Shown here piece after piece: positions 9,707 to 18,963 of a stretch of 64,000 nucleotides of DNA. Within the stretch, counting starts at the first letter, position 1; every line of letters starts with the position of its first letter. Source of the stretch: Segniliparus rugosus ATCC BAA-974 (GTDB lineage Bacteria > Actinomycetota > Actinomycetes > Mycobacteriales > Mycobacteriaceae). The DNA is taken from contig NZ_KI391954.1 of NCBI RefSeq assembly GCF_000185725.2, forward strand, positions 1,274,185-1,338,184, in the 5' to 3' direction. A program made the translations under genes and the position numbers. The notes under the pieces were generated by a model. It had not been told where the DNA came from, ran no database searches, and worked only from the letters and a program-made list of their open reading frames with translations.

Positions 9707-10474
9707 ATGGCTGTCGAGGGCGGACCGGAGGCCCCGGACGAGCTTGCGGAAGAGCTCGAAGGCTTCTGGTCGCGCTGGTGCGACCCGGAGTCGCCGGACT
9801 ATGCGATAGCGGTCCTCGCGGACACCGAGGTCACGATCCTCCGGGACTGGATGCACGAGTTGTGCCCGCCGGACCTTCGGTTCCAGATTACCCGAGCGAA
9901 CGGATGCGTGGCAGGGACGCTTTGGGAGGTCAAGCACATCGTGGTCTGGGCGAATGGCTGGTGTCCGGAGCGCTGGGGCTTGGGCGGCGACGAGACGGCG
10001 GAAACGGCGGTCGCGGCGGCGAAGGCGCGGGTGCGGGCCGTTTCGGAGATGAACCGGAAGATGTTCCCCGAGGTGCCGGGGGTGCCCCCAGCAATCCGCC
10101 GGGACCCGGAGGGGCCGGGCGAGGTCACCGACTTGGTCGCCGCGATATGCGCGGTGGTCGGGGGCGCGTGGTCTCGGGCCGTGGCGGTTTTCGACGCGAT
10201 GCTGGGATTCGTGGCCGTCCTCGACCGGGCGGCTGCGGGCTCGCCGGGGCGCGCGGCCTTGCGGGACGCCTTGGCGACCAGGATCCGCGCGGCACTCGAC
10301 GACAGCCGCCGGTACGCGAGAGAGTTCGCCGCGATCGGCGATCCGCAGACTGGGTCCGAGGAACGGCAGCGCCGCTACGACGAGCTTTGGGCGTTCCACA
10401 AAGACCGCTCGTACGTGTCTTTTTGGGAACGGCCGCGTCAAGTTGACTCTCCGAGCCGCTCTCCCCTAGAATGA
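9707..10474 (+). CDS. uncharacterised protein, paralogue of the gene at 28199
   Basis: A soluble-looking 255-residue protein of unknown function. Its C-terminal third matches the product of the gene at 28199-29023. Shared features are a VxGxWS....D..L....LLDxA helix, RI...L...R..AR......GD and then ERQR-Y-ELW....RS.V. The N-terminal halves share only a helical LxELxE region. No catalytic motif, signal peptide or membrane segment is visible. The gene ends inside the rplU promoter and has its own divergent, apparently leaderless promoter. Two diverged copies in 19 kb suggest a lineage-specific family. Confidence 0.75.
   Translation: MAVEGGPEAPDELAEELEGFWSRWCDPESPDYAIAVLADTEVTILRDWMHELCPPDLRFQITRANGCVAGTLWEVKHIVVWANGWCPERWGLGGDETAETAVAAAKARVRAVSEMNRKMFPEVPGVPPAIRRDPEGPGEVTDLVAAICAVVGGAWSRAVAVFDAMLGFVAVLDRAAAGSPGRAALRDALATRIRAALDDSRRYAREFAAIGDPQTGSEERQRRYDELWAFHKDRSYVSFWERPRQVDSPSRSPLE
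10443..10472 (+). promoter_or_regulatory. rplU-rpmA promoter
   Basis: TTGACT (10443-10448), an 18-bp spacer and TAGAAT (10467-10472) form one of the best promoter matches in the window. Predicted start is near 10479, giving a leader of about 73 nt with a small hairpin CAGGT-ACG-ACCTG (10513-10525) and a second possible one (GCCC-GTCGT-GGGC). The promoter overlaps the end of the preceding gene. Confidence 0.65.
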
Positions 10475-10551
10475 CTCGGTTGTTTCTGGCCCGTCGTGGG
10501 CTGAAAACCCCGCAGGTACGACCTGGGCAAGCTTCGAGGAATGTGAGAACT

Positions 10552-10863
10552 ATGGCCACTTACGCGGTTGTGAAGACTGGCGGCAAGCAGTACAAGGTCG
10601 CCGTTGGCGACGTGGTGAGCGTGGAGAAGCTCGAGGGCGAGCCCGGCGCTGCCGTCTCCCTCACCCCGGTGCTCATCGCCGACGGGTCCACCGTCACCAC
10701 GAAGGCCGACGCGCTGGCCAAGGCGAAGGTGACCGCCGAGGTCGTCGAGCACACCAAGGGCCCGAAGATCCGCATCCACCACTTCAAGAACAAGACCGGC
10801 TACCACCGTCGCCAGGGCCACCGTCAGCCGCTGACGGTGCTCAAGGTGACCGGTATCGCCTGA
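10552..10863 (+). CDS. rplU: 50S ribosomal protein L21
   Basis: Large-subunit ribosomal protein of 103 residues, starting [16 protein letters not shown] and ending in the RRQGHRQP region typical of L21. The frame is open further upstream, but that part has no L21 similarity. The ATG at 10552 is the family start and has GAGGAA upstream. The gene is followed by rpmA after 44 bp, as in nearly all bacteria. Confidence 0.96.
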   Translation: MATYAVVKTGGKQYKVAVGDVVSVEKLEGEPGAAVSLTPVLIADGSTVTTKADALAKAKVTAEVVEHTKGPKIRIHHFKNKTGYHRRQGHRQPLTVLKVTGIA

Positions 10864-10907
10864 TCTGCATTCGCGACAAGAAGACTTCGACGAGAGGATA
10901 AAGACCC

Positions 10908-11174
10908 ATGGCACATAAGAAAGGCGCTTCCAGCTCCCGCAACGGCCGCGACTCCAACGCCCAGCGGCTCGGCGTGAAGCGGTTCGGCGGCCAGGCTGTG
11001 AACGCGGGCGAGATCATCGTGCGCCAGCGCGGCACCCACTTCCACCCGGGAGAGGGCGTCGGCCGAGGCGGCGACGACACCCTGTTCGCGCTCGTCGCGG
11101 GCAAGGTCCTCTTCGGCTCCAAGCGTGGCCGCAAGACCGTCAACATCGAAGCCGCCGAGGCTGTCGAAGCGTAA
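10908..11174 (+). CDS. rpmA: 50S ribosomal protein L27
   Basis: An 88-residue ribosomal protein close to the peptidyl transferase centre. [20 protein letters not shown] is the conserved N-terminus, with no removable N-terminal extension of the Firmicutes type, and [17 protein letters not shown] follows. A purine-rich GAGAGGA precedes the ATG. It sits 12 bp upstream of obg. Confidence 0.97.
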   Translation: MAHKKGASSSRNGRDSNAQRLGVKRFGGQAVNAGEIIVRQRGTHFHPGEGVGRGGDDTLFALVAGKVLFGSKRGRKTVNIEAAEAVEA

Positions 11175-11186
11175 GGTTTTCTCCCC

Positions 11187-12668
11187 ATGGCGCGTTTCAT
11201 AGATCGCGTCGTGGTCCATGTGAGCGCCGGATCAGGTGGCCACGGTTGCTCCTCGATCCATCGCGAGAAGTTCAAACCTCTTGGCGGCCCGGACGGCGGG
11301 AACGGCGGCCACGGCGGCTCGGTGGTGTTCGAGGTCTCCTCGCAGGCGCACACGCTGCTGGACTTCCACTTCCACCCGCACATCAAGGCCCAAGACGGCA
11401 AGATGGGCATGGGCTCGAACCGCAACGGCGCTCGGGGCGAAGACCTCGTCCTGCCGGTCCCGTCCGGCACCGTCGTCTTCGACGCGCGCGGCGAGTTCGT
11501 CGCGGACCTCACCGGCGAGGGGACCAGGTTCGTCGTCGCGGAGGGCGGCCGGGGCGGCCTCGGCAACGCGGCGCTGGTCTCCAAGGCCCGCAAGGCTCCC
11601 GGCTTCGCGCTGCTCGGCGAGGAGGGCGAAACGGGCGATTTCACCCTCGAACTGCGCTCGGTGGCCGATGTGGGCCTCATCGGCTATCCCAATGCGGGGA
11701 AGTCCTCGCTGATCGGGGCGCTTTCCGCCGCGAAGCCCAAGATCGCCGACTACCCCTTCACCACGCTGGTCCCGAACCTCGGCGTCGTGTCCTCGGGGGA
11801 CACCACGTTCACCGTCGCGGACGTGCCTGGCTTGATCCCCGGCGCGGCGGAGGGGAAGGGCCTTGGCCTTGACTTCCTGCGGCATGTGGACCGCTGCGCG
11901 GTGCTGGTGCACGTGTTGGACTGCGCGACGCTCGACTCCGGGCGCGACCCGGTGTCCGACTTCGAGGCGGTGGAGCAAGAGCTCGCGGCCTACAAACCTG
12001 CTCTGGACACCGACCTCGGCCTCGGCGATCTGCTCGGCCGTCCCCGGATCGCGGTGCTGAACAAGATCGACGTGCCGGACGCGGCGGACCTCGCCGACAT
12101 GGTGGCGGACGAGTTGGCCGAGAAGCTGCGCGGCGGTTCCGCCTCGGCGGACGAGCCGTGGGCGGAGCCCGAGTCGCCGAAGGTCTTCAAGATCTCGGCG
12201 GCGAGCGGCGAGGGGCTGCGCGCGCTGACGTTCGCGCTCGCGGCGCTGGTGGAGGAGCATCGGGCCCGCATGGCGCAGATCGAGCCCGCGCGGCAGATCG
12301 TCCGGCCCAAGCCCATCGACGAATCGCAGTTCTCGGTCCGGACGGACCCAGAGAACCCCGAAGGCTTCCTGGTCACCGGGGCGAGGCCGGAACGCTGGGT
12401 CCGCCAGACGCAGTTCGACAACGAGGAGGCCGTCGGCTACCTCGCGGACCGGCTCGCGAAGCTCGGCGTGGAAGAGCAGCTCACCAAGCTCGGCGCGGAG
12501 CCGGGCGTCGACGTGCGCATCGGGGATGTCGTGTTCGGCTGGGAGCCGAGGCTGACCTCTCGGCGGCACGGGTCCCGAGGCACCGACACCAGGGTGGGGG
12601 AGGCGCAACGCAGCCTCGAGGAGCCCGACGAGGAGCTGTGGGAGGACGACGAGGAGCTTCCCGAGTGA
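11187..12668 (+). CDS. obg: GTPase Obg/CgtA
   Basis: Ribosome-associated GTPase involved in 50S assembly and stress response. The 493-residue protein has the glycine-rich Obg fold (about 1-158, [16 protein letters not shown]). The G domain shows G1 [10 protein letters not shown]2 TT in [10 protein letters not shown]3 [16 protein letters not shown] and G4 NKID. The C-terminal OCT domain (about 345-430) is followed by an acidic tail ending [13 protein letters not shown]. The last codons overlap the proB start (GTGA). Confidence 0.96.
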   Translation: MARFIDRVVVHVSAGSGGHGCSSIHREKFKPLGGPDGGNGGHGGSVVFEVSSQAHTLLDFHFHPHIKAQDGKMGMGSNRNGARGEDLVLPVPSGTVVFDARGEFVADLTGEGTRFVVAEGGRGGLGNAALVSKARKAPGFALLGEEGETGDFTLELRSVADVGLIGYPNAGKSSLIGALSAAKPKIADYPFTTLVPNLGVVSSGDTTFTVADVPGLIPGAAEGKGLGLDFLRHVDRCAVLVHVLDCATLDSGRDPVSDFEAVEQELAAYKPALDTDLGLGDLLGRPRIAVLNKIDVPDAADLADMVADELAEKLRGGSASADEPWAEPESPKVFKISAASGEGLRALTFALAALVEEHRARMAQIEPARQIVRPKPIDESQFSVRTDPENPEGFLVTGARPERWVRQTQFDNEEAVGYLADRLAKLGVEEQLTKLGAEPGVDVRIGDVVFGWEPRLTSRRHGSRGTDTRVGEAQRSLEEPDEELWEDDEELPE

Positions 12669-13777
12669 ACGCCGTGGACGCGGCGACAGCCTCCGCCTCG
12701 GTGCGCGAGCAGGTCCGAGCCGCCCGCACCCTGGTGGTGAAGATCGGCTCCTCCGCGTTCACCAGCGCGGGCGTCGGGGTGGACGTCGCGAAACTGGACT
12801 CCCTCGTGGACGCGATCGCAGGGCGGATCGAAGCGGGCGGCAAAGTCTTGGTCGTGAGCTCTGGCGCGGTCGCCGCGGGACTCGCGCCGCTCGGGCTGCC
12901 CCGCCGTCCCCAGGACCATCTCACCCAGCGCGCCGCCGCCAGCGTCGGGCAATCGGCCCTCGCCCTGGCGTGGGGCGCGTCGTTCGCCCGGTACGGGAAA
13001 GTCGTCGGGCAGGTGCTGCTCTCCGTGCAGGACTTCTCGATCCGAGAGCACAACGCGAACGCCCAGCGCACGCTCAACCGGCTGATCTCGCTCGGCGCGG
13101 TCCCGGTGATCAACGAGAACGACGTGGTCTCGACGGCCACGGTCCGGCTCGGGGACAACGACCGGGTGGCGGCGCTGGTCGCGCACCTGGTCGGAGCGGA
13201 GGCGCTCGTGCTGCTCTCCGACGTGGACGGGGTGTACGACCGCAATCCGCAAGAGCCAGGAGCCGTCCGGCTCGACCTGGTGGCCTCGGCCGCCGACTTG
13301 GACGGGGTGACGGCCAAAGGCGGCAGCGGTTTGGGCACCGGGGGGATGGAAAGCAAGCTCCGCGCGGCCCGGATGGCCGCGGACGCCGGGGTTCCGGTGC
13401 TCGTCACCTCTGCCCCGCGCGGGGCAGAAGCCTTGCTCGAAGGGCGAAGCGGCACCGTGTTCGCCCCGCGAGCCCCAAGGCTGTCGGCGCGGAAGTTCTG
13501 GATCCGGCACGCCGCAGAGCCCGCAGGCTCGCTGGTCCTCGACGACGGCGCGGTGCGCGCCGTCACCGCCGACCGAAAATCCCTGCTCATCGCGGGCGTG
13601 AAAGCCGCCTTGGGGGAGTTCCGGGCTGGAGACGTGGTCGTCTTCGCGGACCAGCGCGGGGCGCAGGTCGCCAGGGGCGTGGCCGGGTACGGGGCGGTGG
13701 AGCTGAGCGAAGCGCTCGCTGGACGGGGCGAACTCGCGAAGCCCGTCGTGCACGCGGACGACGTGGTGCCGTTTTAA
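12665..13777 (+). CDS. proB: glutamate 5-kinase
   Basis: First enzyme of proline synthesis; phosphorylates glutamate to gamma-glutamyl phosphate. The 370-residue protein has the amino-acid kinase fold ([56 protein letters not shown]) and a C-terminal PUA domain (about 280-370). The frame is open much further upstream through obg, but the GTG at 12665, overlapping the obg stop by 4 nt, gives the normal family N-terminus. It is convergent with the next gene, 19 bp apart, without a clear terminator. Confidence 0.95.
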   Translation: MNAVDAATASASVREQVRAARTLVVKIGSSAFTSAGVGVDVAKLDSLVDAIAGRIEAGGKVLVVSSGAVAAGLAPLGLPRRPQDHLTQRAAASVGQSALALAWGASFARYGKVVGQVLLSVQDFSIREHNANAQRTLNRLISLGAVPVINENDVVSTATVRLGDNDRVAALVAHLVGAEALVLLSDVDGVYDRNPQEPGAVRLDLVASAADLDGVTAKGGSGLGTGGMESKLRAARMAADAGVPVLVTSAPRGAEALLEGRSGTVFAPRAPRLSARKFWIRHAAEPAGSLVLDDGAVRAVTADRKSLLIAGVKAALGEFRAGDVVVFADQRGAQVARGVAGYGAVELSEALAGRGELAKPVVHADDVVPF

Positions 13778-13796
13778 GGCTCCCTCGAGGCGCGGC

Positions 13797-14549
13797 TTAG
13801 CTGACGCTCACCACGCCGAAGGCGATGCCCTTCGGGTCTGCGAGCACTGCGATCCGCCCGTTCGGGGTGTCGAACGCCGGGGCGAGCACGGTGCCGCCGA
13901 GGCTCTGCGCCTTCTCGACCGCCGCGTCCGTGTCCGTGACGCCGAAGTAGACCAGCCAGTGGTTCGGCACCCCCTCGGGCAGGAAGCTGCTCGCGTCGAT
14001 AGACCCGGCGAACTCGCCGGTCTCCGGCGTGGCGAACACCGTGTAGTCCGGGCCCTCTGACTCGTAGGGGCGGGCGGACCAGCCGAAAAGGTCGCTGTAG
14101 AAGGCGACCCCCGCCGTTTTGTCACGGGTGCTGAGTTCGAACCAGACAGGGTTGCCCGGCTCGTTCGCGCGGACGAAGCCTTTGTGCGAGCCCGGCTGCC
14201 ACAGCCCGAAAACGGCCCCAGTCGGGTCGGCGATGACGGCCATGAAGCCGAGGTCGCCCACCGGCATCGGCTCGCAGAACACGGTCGCGCCAGCAGCCTT
14301 GGCCTTTTCGGTGGCCGCAGCGATGTCGTCGGCCCGGAAATAGATCGTCCAGCATGGCGGTATGCCCTGGTCGGGCGCGACTTCCATGCCGCCTGCGACC
14401 AGGCTCGAACCCCGAGAGAAATTGCCGTACCCGCCGAAGTCCGCGTTGCGCTCGTAGGTCCAGCCGAAGAGCTGCGCGAAGAATCCCGCGCTGCCCTCGA
14501 AGTCCGGCGTGCCGAAATCCACCCATACCGGCGTTGTGTTCTCGCTCAT
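13797..14549 (-). CDS. VOC family protein (two glyoxalase-like domains)
   Basis: A 250-residue protein with two vicinal-oxygen-chelate repeats. The first is about residues 1-120 (PVWVDFGTPDFEGSAGFFAQLFGW) and the second about 125-250 (PVWFELSTRDKTAGVAFYSDLFGW). Each ends with an AVIADPTGAVFGLWQ or AVLADPKGIAFGVV strand. Proteins of this build resemble the hydroxylase-like CFP32/Rv0577 of mycobacteria, but activity cannot be read from the sequence. The ATG at 14549 gives the family start. The frame stays open to a GTG at 14588 inside the 55-bp palindrome, and that alternative cannot be excluded. Confidence 0.85.
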   Translation of the reverse strand: MSENTTPVWVDFGTPDFEGSAGFFAQLFGWTYERNADFGGYGNFSRGSSLVAGGMEVAPDQGIPPCWTIYFRADDIAAATEKAKAAGATVFCEPMPVGDLGFMAVIADPTGAVFGLWQPGSHKGFVRANEPGNPVWFELSTRDKTAGVAFYSDLFGWSARPYESEGPDYTVFATPETGEFAGSIDASSFLPEGVPNHWLVYFGVTDTDAAVEKAQSLGGTVLAPAFDTPNGRIAVLADPKGIAFGVVSVS

Positions 14550-14557
14550 AGCACAGA

Positions 14558-14612
14558 GCCTATAACAGGACGACCGGGCCAGTGACACTGGCCCGGTCGT
14601 CCTGTTATAGGC
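14558..14612. repeat. perfect 55-bp palindrome (27-bp arms, 1-nt centre)
   Basis: Bases 14558-14584 and 14586-14612 are exact reverse complements around a single A at 14585. The arms begin GCCTATAACAGGACGACC. It lies 9 nt after the stop of the GlsB-like gene and 8 nt before the ATG of the VOC gene, both on the minus strand. In RNA it would make an extremely stable hairpin ending next to the VOC start. A U-tract is absent on both sides. It could terminate the GlsB transcript, gate VOC translation, or be a mobile palindromic element. Confidence 0.9.
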
Positions 14613-14621
14613 GCGGAAAGT

Positions 14622-14936
14622 TTACTTGCTGCTGAGTTTTTTCCAGATCCAGATGAGGATGGACGCGCCGACGAGCGCGCTGATGAAGGTGAACCAGAAG
14701 CCTCCGCTCGAATGCCAGATGAAGCTGAGCAGGTAGCCGCCGACCAGCCCGCCGATCACACCGAAGACGATGTTCAGTAAAAACCCTTGCCGTTCGTCGG
14801 TGCCCAGGAACTTGCTCGCGATCCAACCGGCGAGACCGCCGATGATGATGTAGCCGATCCAGCCGTACGCTGTGTATCGTGTCGCCTCAGCGAGGATCTG
14901 AGTGGAAGCCATCAAAGTGGGAGTGATCATCGTCAT
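14622..14936 (-). CDS. GlsB/YeaQ/YmgE-type stress membrane protein
   Basis: A 104-residue inner-membrane protein with three glycine-rich transmembrane segments: WIGYIIIGGLAGWIASKFLG, LLNIVFGVIGGLVGGYLLSFI and FWFTFISALVGASILIWIWKKL. This is the typical 'transglycosylase-associated' (PF04226) pattern. The role is unknown, though many members respond to stress. Three in-frame ATGs lie at the 5' end. The SD-like GGCAGGA fits the second (14930) better than the first (14936). A tandem 18-bp repeat lies directly upstream and the 55-bp palindrome directly downstream. Confidence 0.85.
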   Translation of the reverse strand: MTMITPTLMASTQILAEATRYTAYGWIGYIIIGGLAGWIASKFLGTDERQGFLLNIVFGVIGGLVGGYLLSFIWHSSGGFWFTFISALVGASILIWIWKKLSSK

Positions 14937-14942
14937 TCCTGC

Positions 14943-14978
14943 CTTCTCTTACGTTGTGTGCTTCTCTTGCGTTGTGTG
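14943..14978. repeat. tandem 18-bp direct repeat in the GlsB leader
   Basis: Two adjacent copies of CTTCTCTTRCGTTGTGTG (14943-14960 and 14961-14978) differ at one base. They occupy the 5' untranslated region of the leftward GlsB-like gene. A possible -10 on the minus strand is TAAACT (15005-15010). Confidence 0.7.
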
Positions 14979-15065
14979 GTTGTGCTCCTGCGAACACAAG
15001 ATCAAGTTTACCCTATGGCGATCATTTCGGGTAGGCCTCACGCAGAATTCGAGGAGGTCGGAGTA

Positions 15066-15112
15066 AAACTCGCGCGAGCGGAAAAGGCATTCTTTTCCGC
15101 TCGCGCGAGTTT
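15066..15112 (-). terminator. intrinsic terminator of the acyl-CoA dehydrogenase operon
   Basis: A perfect 21-bp stem (15066-15086 with 15092-15112) with a 5-nt loop starts 5 nt after the stop of the leftward dehydrogenase gene. On that strand the stem ends in TTT followed by TACTCC. The plus strand also has a T-run (CGTTTTTA), so it may work in both directions. Confidence 0.85.
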
Positions 15113-15117
15113 CGTTT

Positions 15118-16338
15118 TTACTTCAGCTGCGCCGAGGTGAGGTTGAGGGTGCGGCGGGCGACGATGAGCTGTTGGATCTGCTGGGTGCCCTCGTAGATGT
15201 CGAAAATCTTCGTGTCCCTGCCGTATTTCTCCAAGAGCGTGCGCTGGGAGTAGCCGTAGAGGCCCGCGAGCTCGATCGCGCGCAGGGTGACGTCGGAGCC
15301 CATGCGGCCCGCTTTGGCCTTGGCCATGGAGGCTTCCCGAGAGTTCGGGATCTTGTTGTCGGCCATCCACGCCGCCTTGAGCGTGAGCAGGTAGGCGGCC
15401 TCGTAGTCGGCTTCAAGGCGCAGGTACTCGGCCGCCGCGGCGTGCTGGACGTGCGCGGGCTTGTCGTAGCTGATCTCGATCCCGGCCTCGTTGAGGATTT
15501 CCAGGAGGTCCTCAAGAGCGCCTCGGGCCACGCCGATGGACATGGAGGCGACCACGGGGCGGGTGTTGTCGAAGGTCTGCATGACCCCGGCGAAGCCCTT
15601 TTCGACGTTCACCTCTGGGGAGCCGAGGAGGTTCGACTTGGGGACGCGGACGTTGTCGAAGATCAGCGCGCAGGTGTCGGAGGCTTTGATCCCGAGCTTG
15701 TGCTCGACGCGGATCAGGTTGACCCCCGGGGTGTCGCGGGGAACCACGAAGGATTTGATCGCGGCGCGGCCAAGGCTCTTGTCCACGGTCGCCCAGACGA
15801 CGATGTGGCTGGCGCGGGAGGCGGCGGTGGCGAAGATCTTCTCGCCGTTGATGACGTACTCGTCGCCGTCCGGGATCGCGGTGGTCTTAATGGCGGCGGA
15901 GTCCGAGCCGCAGCCGGGCTCGGTGATCGCCATCGCGGCCCACTTGTTGCCGAACCGCTTGTACTGCTCCTCGTTGGCGACCGCCGCGATGGCGGAGTTG
16001 CCGAGGCCCTGGCCGGGGATGGTGAGGGTGAGGCCGGGGCAGCCCCAGCAGCTCTCGGCCATCGCGAGGACGGAGTTGAGGTTCGCGCCGTTCTTGTTCT
16101 CTTTCGAGTCCGTGCTCTCCGCCGGCTCGTCCTTGGCCTGCGAGTTGACGGACGCGCCCATGTCGCTGGTCGCGTTGATCGCGTCGTACGCCGCGCCGAT
16201 GACGTCCATTTCAACTGGGTAGTCGTGTTCGGCGAGGTCGTACTTGCGCGCGATGGGCCGGAGGTAGTTGCCCGCGAACTCGTGGGCGAGGGTGAGGAAG
16301 GGAACGAACTTCTTCGGGAGTTCGAGGTTGATCGCCAT
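15118..16338 (-). CDS. acyl-CoA dehydrogenase, tandem duplicate of FadE23-like gene
   Basis: An FAD-dependent acyl-CoA dehydrogenase (beta-oxidation type, first dehydrogenation) of 406 residues, starting MAINLELPKKFVPFL. Visible family signatures are TEPGCGSDSAAIKT (FAD/substrate loop), EKIFATAA, GFAGVMQTFDNTRPVVA and the C-terminal IYEGTQQIQQLIVARR, where the glutamate of YEGT corresponds to the catalytic base. It differs from its neighbour by an extra segment around residues 60-80 (VNSQAKDEPAESTDSKENKNGANL). The frame is open upstream, but the ATG at 16338 gives the same N-terminus as the adjacent copy. It is the last gene of the fadE operon, followed by a strong terminator. Confidence 0.92.
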   Translation of the reverse strand: MAINLELPKKFVPFLTLAHEFAGNYLRPIARKYDLAEHDYPVEMDVIGAAYDAINATSDMGASVNSQAKDEPAESTDSKENKNGANLNSVLAMAESCWGCPGLTLTIPGQGLGNSAIAAVANEEQYKRFGNKWAAMAITEPGCGSDSAAIKTTAIPDGDEYVINGEKIFATAASRASHIVVWATVDKSLGRAAIKSFVVPRDTPGVNLIRVEHKLGIKASDTCALIFDNVRVPKSNLLGSPEVNVEKGFAGVMQTFDNTRPVVASMSIGVARGALEDLLEILNEAGIEISYDKPAHVQHAAAAEYLRLEADYEAAYLLTLKAAWMADNKIPNSREASMAKAKAGRMGSDVTLRAIELAGLYGYSQRTLLEKYGRDTKIFDIYEGTQQIQQLIVARRTLNLTSAQLK

Positions 16339-16366
16339 GTTTAACGCCTTTTTCCGAGTGGTGTGG

Positions 16367-17515
16367 TCACTTGAGCTGCGCGGACGAGAGCCCGAGGGCG
16401 CGCCGGGCGACGATGAGCTGCTGGATCTGCTGGGTGCCCTCGTAGATGTCGGTGATCTTCGCGTCGCGAGCCCACTTTTCGAGCAGAGACTTCTGCGAGT
16501 AGCCGTACAGGCCCGCGAGTTCGACCGCCTTGAGGGTGATCGCCGTGGCGGCACGCCCGGCCTTTGCCTTGGCGATGGAGGCCTCTTTGGAGTTGGACAG
16601 CTTCTTGTCCGTCATCCACGCGGCTTTCAAGGAGAGCAGGTAGCCGGCTTCCCAGTCCGCCTCCAGCGCCAGGTAGTCCGCCGCAGCGGACTGCTGGTTG
16701 TACGCGGGGATGTCGTAGCTGATCTCCACGCCCTCCTTCTCCAAGATCGAGCGCAGCTCCTCCAGGGCGGCCTTGGCGACGCCGAGCGCCTGCCCGGCGA
16801 CCACGGGGCGGGTGTTGTCGAAGGTCTGCATGACCCCGGCGAAGCCCTTTTCGACGTTCACCTCGGGGGAGCCGAGCAGGTTCTCCTTCGGCACGCGGAC
16901 GTTGTCGAAGAGGATCGCCGCGGTGTCGGAGGCCTTGATGCCGAGCTTGTGCTCCAGACGCACCAGCGTCATGCCCGGGGTGCCCCAGGGCACGACGAAC
17001 GACTTGATCGCCGCGCGTCCTGCTGCGGGGTCGATCGAGGCCCACACGACGACGTTCTTCGCGCGGGCTCCCGCCGTGGCGAAGATCTTCTCGCCGTTGA
17101 TGACGTACTCGTCGCCGTCGAGCACCGCCGTGGTCGTGATGGCGGCGGAGTCCGAGCCGCAGCCGGGCTCGGTGATCGCCATCGCGGCCCATTCGGCTCC
17201 GAAACGCTCAAGCTGCTCCGGCGTGGCGACCGCCGCGATGGCGGCATTGCCGAGTCCGTTGCCGGGGAAGGTCAGCGCGAGGCCGAGGTCGCCCCAGGAG
17301 AGCTCGAGGATGTTCAGAACCTCCCCGATGTTGCTGCCGGGGGAGAACAGGTCCTTCGTCTCGGGGTTGGCCGCGACCGCGTCGAGTTCGGAAGGGTACT
17401 CGTGCTCGGCGATGTCGTACTTGCGCGAGATCGGGCGGAAGACTTCGGAAGCGACTTTGTGCGCCTTCTCGACGATAGCTTCGAGGTCTTTGGAAAGTTC
17501 GAGGTTGATAGGCAT
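16367..17515 (-). CDS. fadE23: acyl-CoA dehydrogenase, FadE23-like
   Basis: A 382-residue acyl-CoA dehydrogenase, MPINLELSKDLEAIVEKAH..., closely related over its whole length to the next gene downstream. TEPGCGSDSAAITTT, NGEKIFATAGA and YEGTQQIQQLIVARRALGL are present, with the catalytic-type Glu intact. Its neighbour upstream is FadE24-like, and hisN lies beyond that. In M. tuberculosis the order Rv3137 (hisN)-pflA-fadE24-fadE23 is the same except for pflA, which supports the name. FadE23/24 act in lipid catabolism; exact substrates are unknown. The gap to fadE24 is 33 bp and the gap to the duplicate is 28 bp, consistent with one operon. Confidence 0.88.
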   Translation of the reverse strand: MPINLELSKDLEAIVEKAHKVASEVFRPISRKYDIAEHEYPSELDAVAANPETKDLFSPGSNIGEVLNILELSWGDLGLALTFPGNGLGNAAIAAVATPEQLERFGAEWAAMAITEPGCGSDSAAITTTAVLDGDEYVINGEKIFATAGARAKNVVVWASIDPAAGRAAIKSFVVPWGTPGMTLVRLEHKLGIKASDTAAILFDNVRVPKENLLGSPEVNVEKGFAGVMQTFDNTRPVVAGQALGVAKAALEELRSILEKEGVEISYDIPAYNQQSAAADYLALEADWEAGYLLSLKAAWMTDKKLSNSKEASIAKAKAGRAATAITLKAVELAGLYGYSQKSLLEKWARDAKITDIYEGTQQIQQLIVARRALGLSSAQLK

Positions 17516-17548
17516 AGTGCGAAATCCTCTCTATCTAGAGTCGGGGAA

Positions 17549-18916
17549 TTAGACGAGGATGACGCCTTCGGCGACGCCGACTGCCCGCAGGTCGCGGTAC
17601 CAACGCTCGACCGGGTGCTCCTTGGTGAAGCCGTGGCCGCCGAGCAGCTGCACGCCGTCCAGGCCGATCTGCATGCCCTTCTCGGAGGCGAGACGGCGGG
17701 CGAGCGCCGCCTCGCGGGCGAACGGCAGGCCCTGGGCGGCGCGGGAGGCTCCCCGGAGGGCGACGAGCCGGATGCCGTCGAGCTCGATGGCGATGTTGGC
17801 CACCATGAAGGCGACTGCCTGGCGGTGGCTGATCGGCTCGCCGAACGCCTCGCGGCCGTTCACGTAGGGGATGACGTAGTCGAGGACGGCCTGTCCGACT
17901 CCGGCGGCGACGGAAGCCCACGCGATGCGCGCGAGGCGCACCGACTCGGTGTAGTTGTTCTCGCGGGCCTGCGGGTCCGGGTCGCCGAGGAGCGCGCTCT
18001 CGGGCACGACCACGTTGTCGAGGTTGATGCGGCCGATGCCCGCGGCGCGAAGGCCCATGCTCGGGTCGCCCTCGACGGTGAGGCCCCTATTGCCGGACTC
18101 CACGATGAAGAGCGCGGGGCGGCCTTCGAGCTGGGCTCCGATGATGAACAGCTCGGAGGAGCCCGCGGCGGGGACGAGCGCCTTCACGCCGCTCAGCTTG
18201 AACCCGCTCGGGGTCCGGACCGCCTTGGTCTTGAGGTCGAAGGGGTTGAAGAGCGGCTGCGGCTCGGCGATGACGAACGCGGACTGCGGAGCCTTGTCCT
18301 CGGCGAAGGAGGGCAGGTAGGTCTTCTGCTGGCCGTCGGTGCCCCATTCGCCCAGCGCGATGGCGACCGCGCTCGGCGCGAGGATCGGCAGGGCCAGGCC
18401 GAGGTCGCCGTAGGCGAGCGCCTCGGCGACGAGCGCGTTTGTGATCGCGTTGCGCTCGGCGGCGGCCCCCTCGAACTCCTCGGGGACGTTGATCAGCGTG
18501 ACGCCCAGCTCGGCCGAGCGGTCCAGGATCGACTGCGGCGCGGCGACGGCGGCGTCGGCCTCAAGGGCGGCGGGGCGCAGCACCTCGTCGGCGAACTCCT
18601 TGACGGTCTCGACGATGAGCTTCTGGTCTTCCTCGGGGGTGAGGTCGAACAGGTCGCTCTTGGCGCGGGCGGGGCGGGCGGCCTTGCCGCCGCCGGCGAC
18701 TTGCTGGAAGACCCGGTTGGCGACGCCGAGCGCCTTGAAACCGGTCTTGCTCGCGTTGTACGAGGTCCAGGTCAACTGCTTGTTGAGGTCGTATTTATTG
18801 ACCAGATCCGAGCCAGTGATCGCGGACAGGGCGCGCAGCCCCAGGCCGATCGGGGTCTTCTTCTTGCTCGAAAGCGGCTTGGGGGAAGCGTCTGCAGAAG
18901 CGGGTTTGGTGGACAT
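17549..18916 (-). CDS. fadE24: acyl-CoA dehydrogenase, FadE24-like
   Basis: A 455-residue acyl-CoA dehydrogenase with an N-terminal extension (about 1-75: basic, then GLGLRALSAITGSDL and SKTGFKALGVANRVFQ) that is typical of FadE24. The core follows from about residue 90. The C-terminus ends abruptly in WYRDLRAVGVAEGVILV; the Glu of AEG would be the catalytic base, so the protein stops just after the active-site loop. It starts with ATG at 18916 and has AGGAA upstream. A perfect palindrome 48 bp upstream overlaps the likely -10. FadE24 is reported in mycobacteria as isoniazid-inducible. Confidence 0.88.
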   Translation of the reverse strand: MSTKPASADASPKPLSSKKKTPIGLGLRALSAITGSDLVNKYDLNKQLTWTSYNASKTGFKALGVANRVFQQVAGGGKAARPARAKSDLFDLTPEEDQKLIVETVKEFADEVLRPAALEADAAVAAPQSILDRSAELGVTLINVPEEFEGAAAERNAITNALVAEALAYGDLGLALPILAPSAVAIALGEWGTDGQQKTYLPSFAEDKAPQSAFVIAEPQPLFNPFDLKTKAVRTPSGFKLSGVKALVPAAGSSELFIIGAQLEGRPALFIVESGNRGLTVEGDPSMGLRAAGIGRINLDNVVVPESALLGDPDPQARENNYTESVRLARIAWASVAAGVGQAVLDYVIPYVNGREAFGEPISHRQAVAFMVANIAIELDGIRLVALRGASRAAQGLPFAREAALARRLASEKGMQIGLDGVQLLGGHGFTKEHPVERWYRDLRAVGVAEGVILV

Positions 18917-18963
18917 GTCCGTCGAGGTTCCTATCGCCGAATTTCCTTGGGTCGAGAGCTATG

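Noticed and set aside
12158-12664. long N-terminal extension of ProB
   Set aside because: It is the +1 frame of obg; the GTG at 12665 gives the normal family start.
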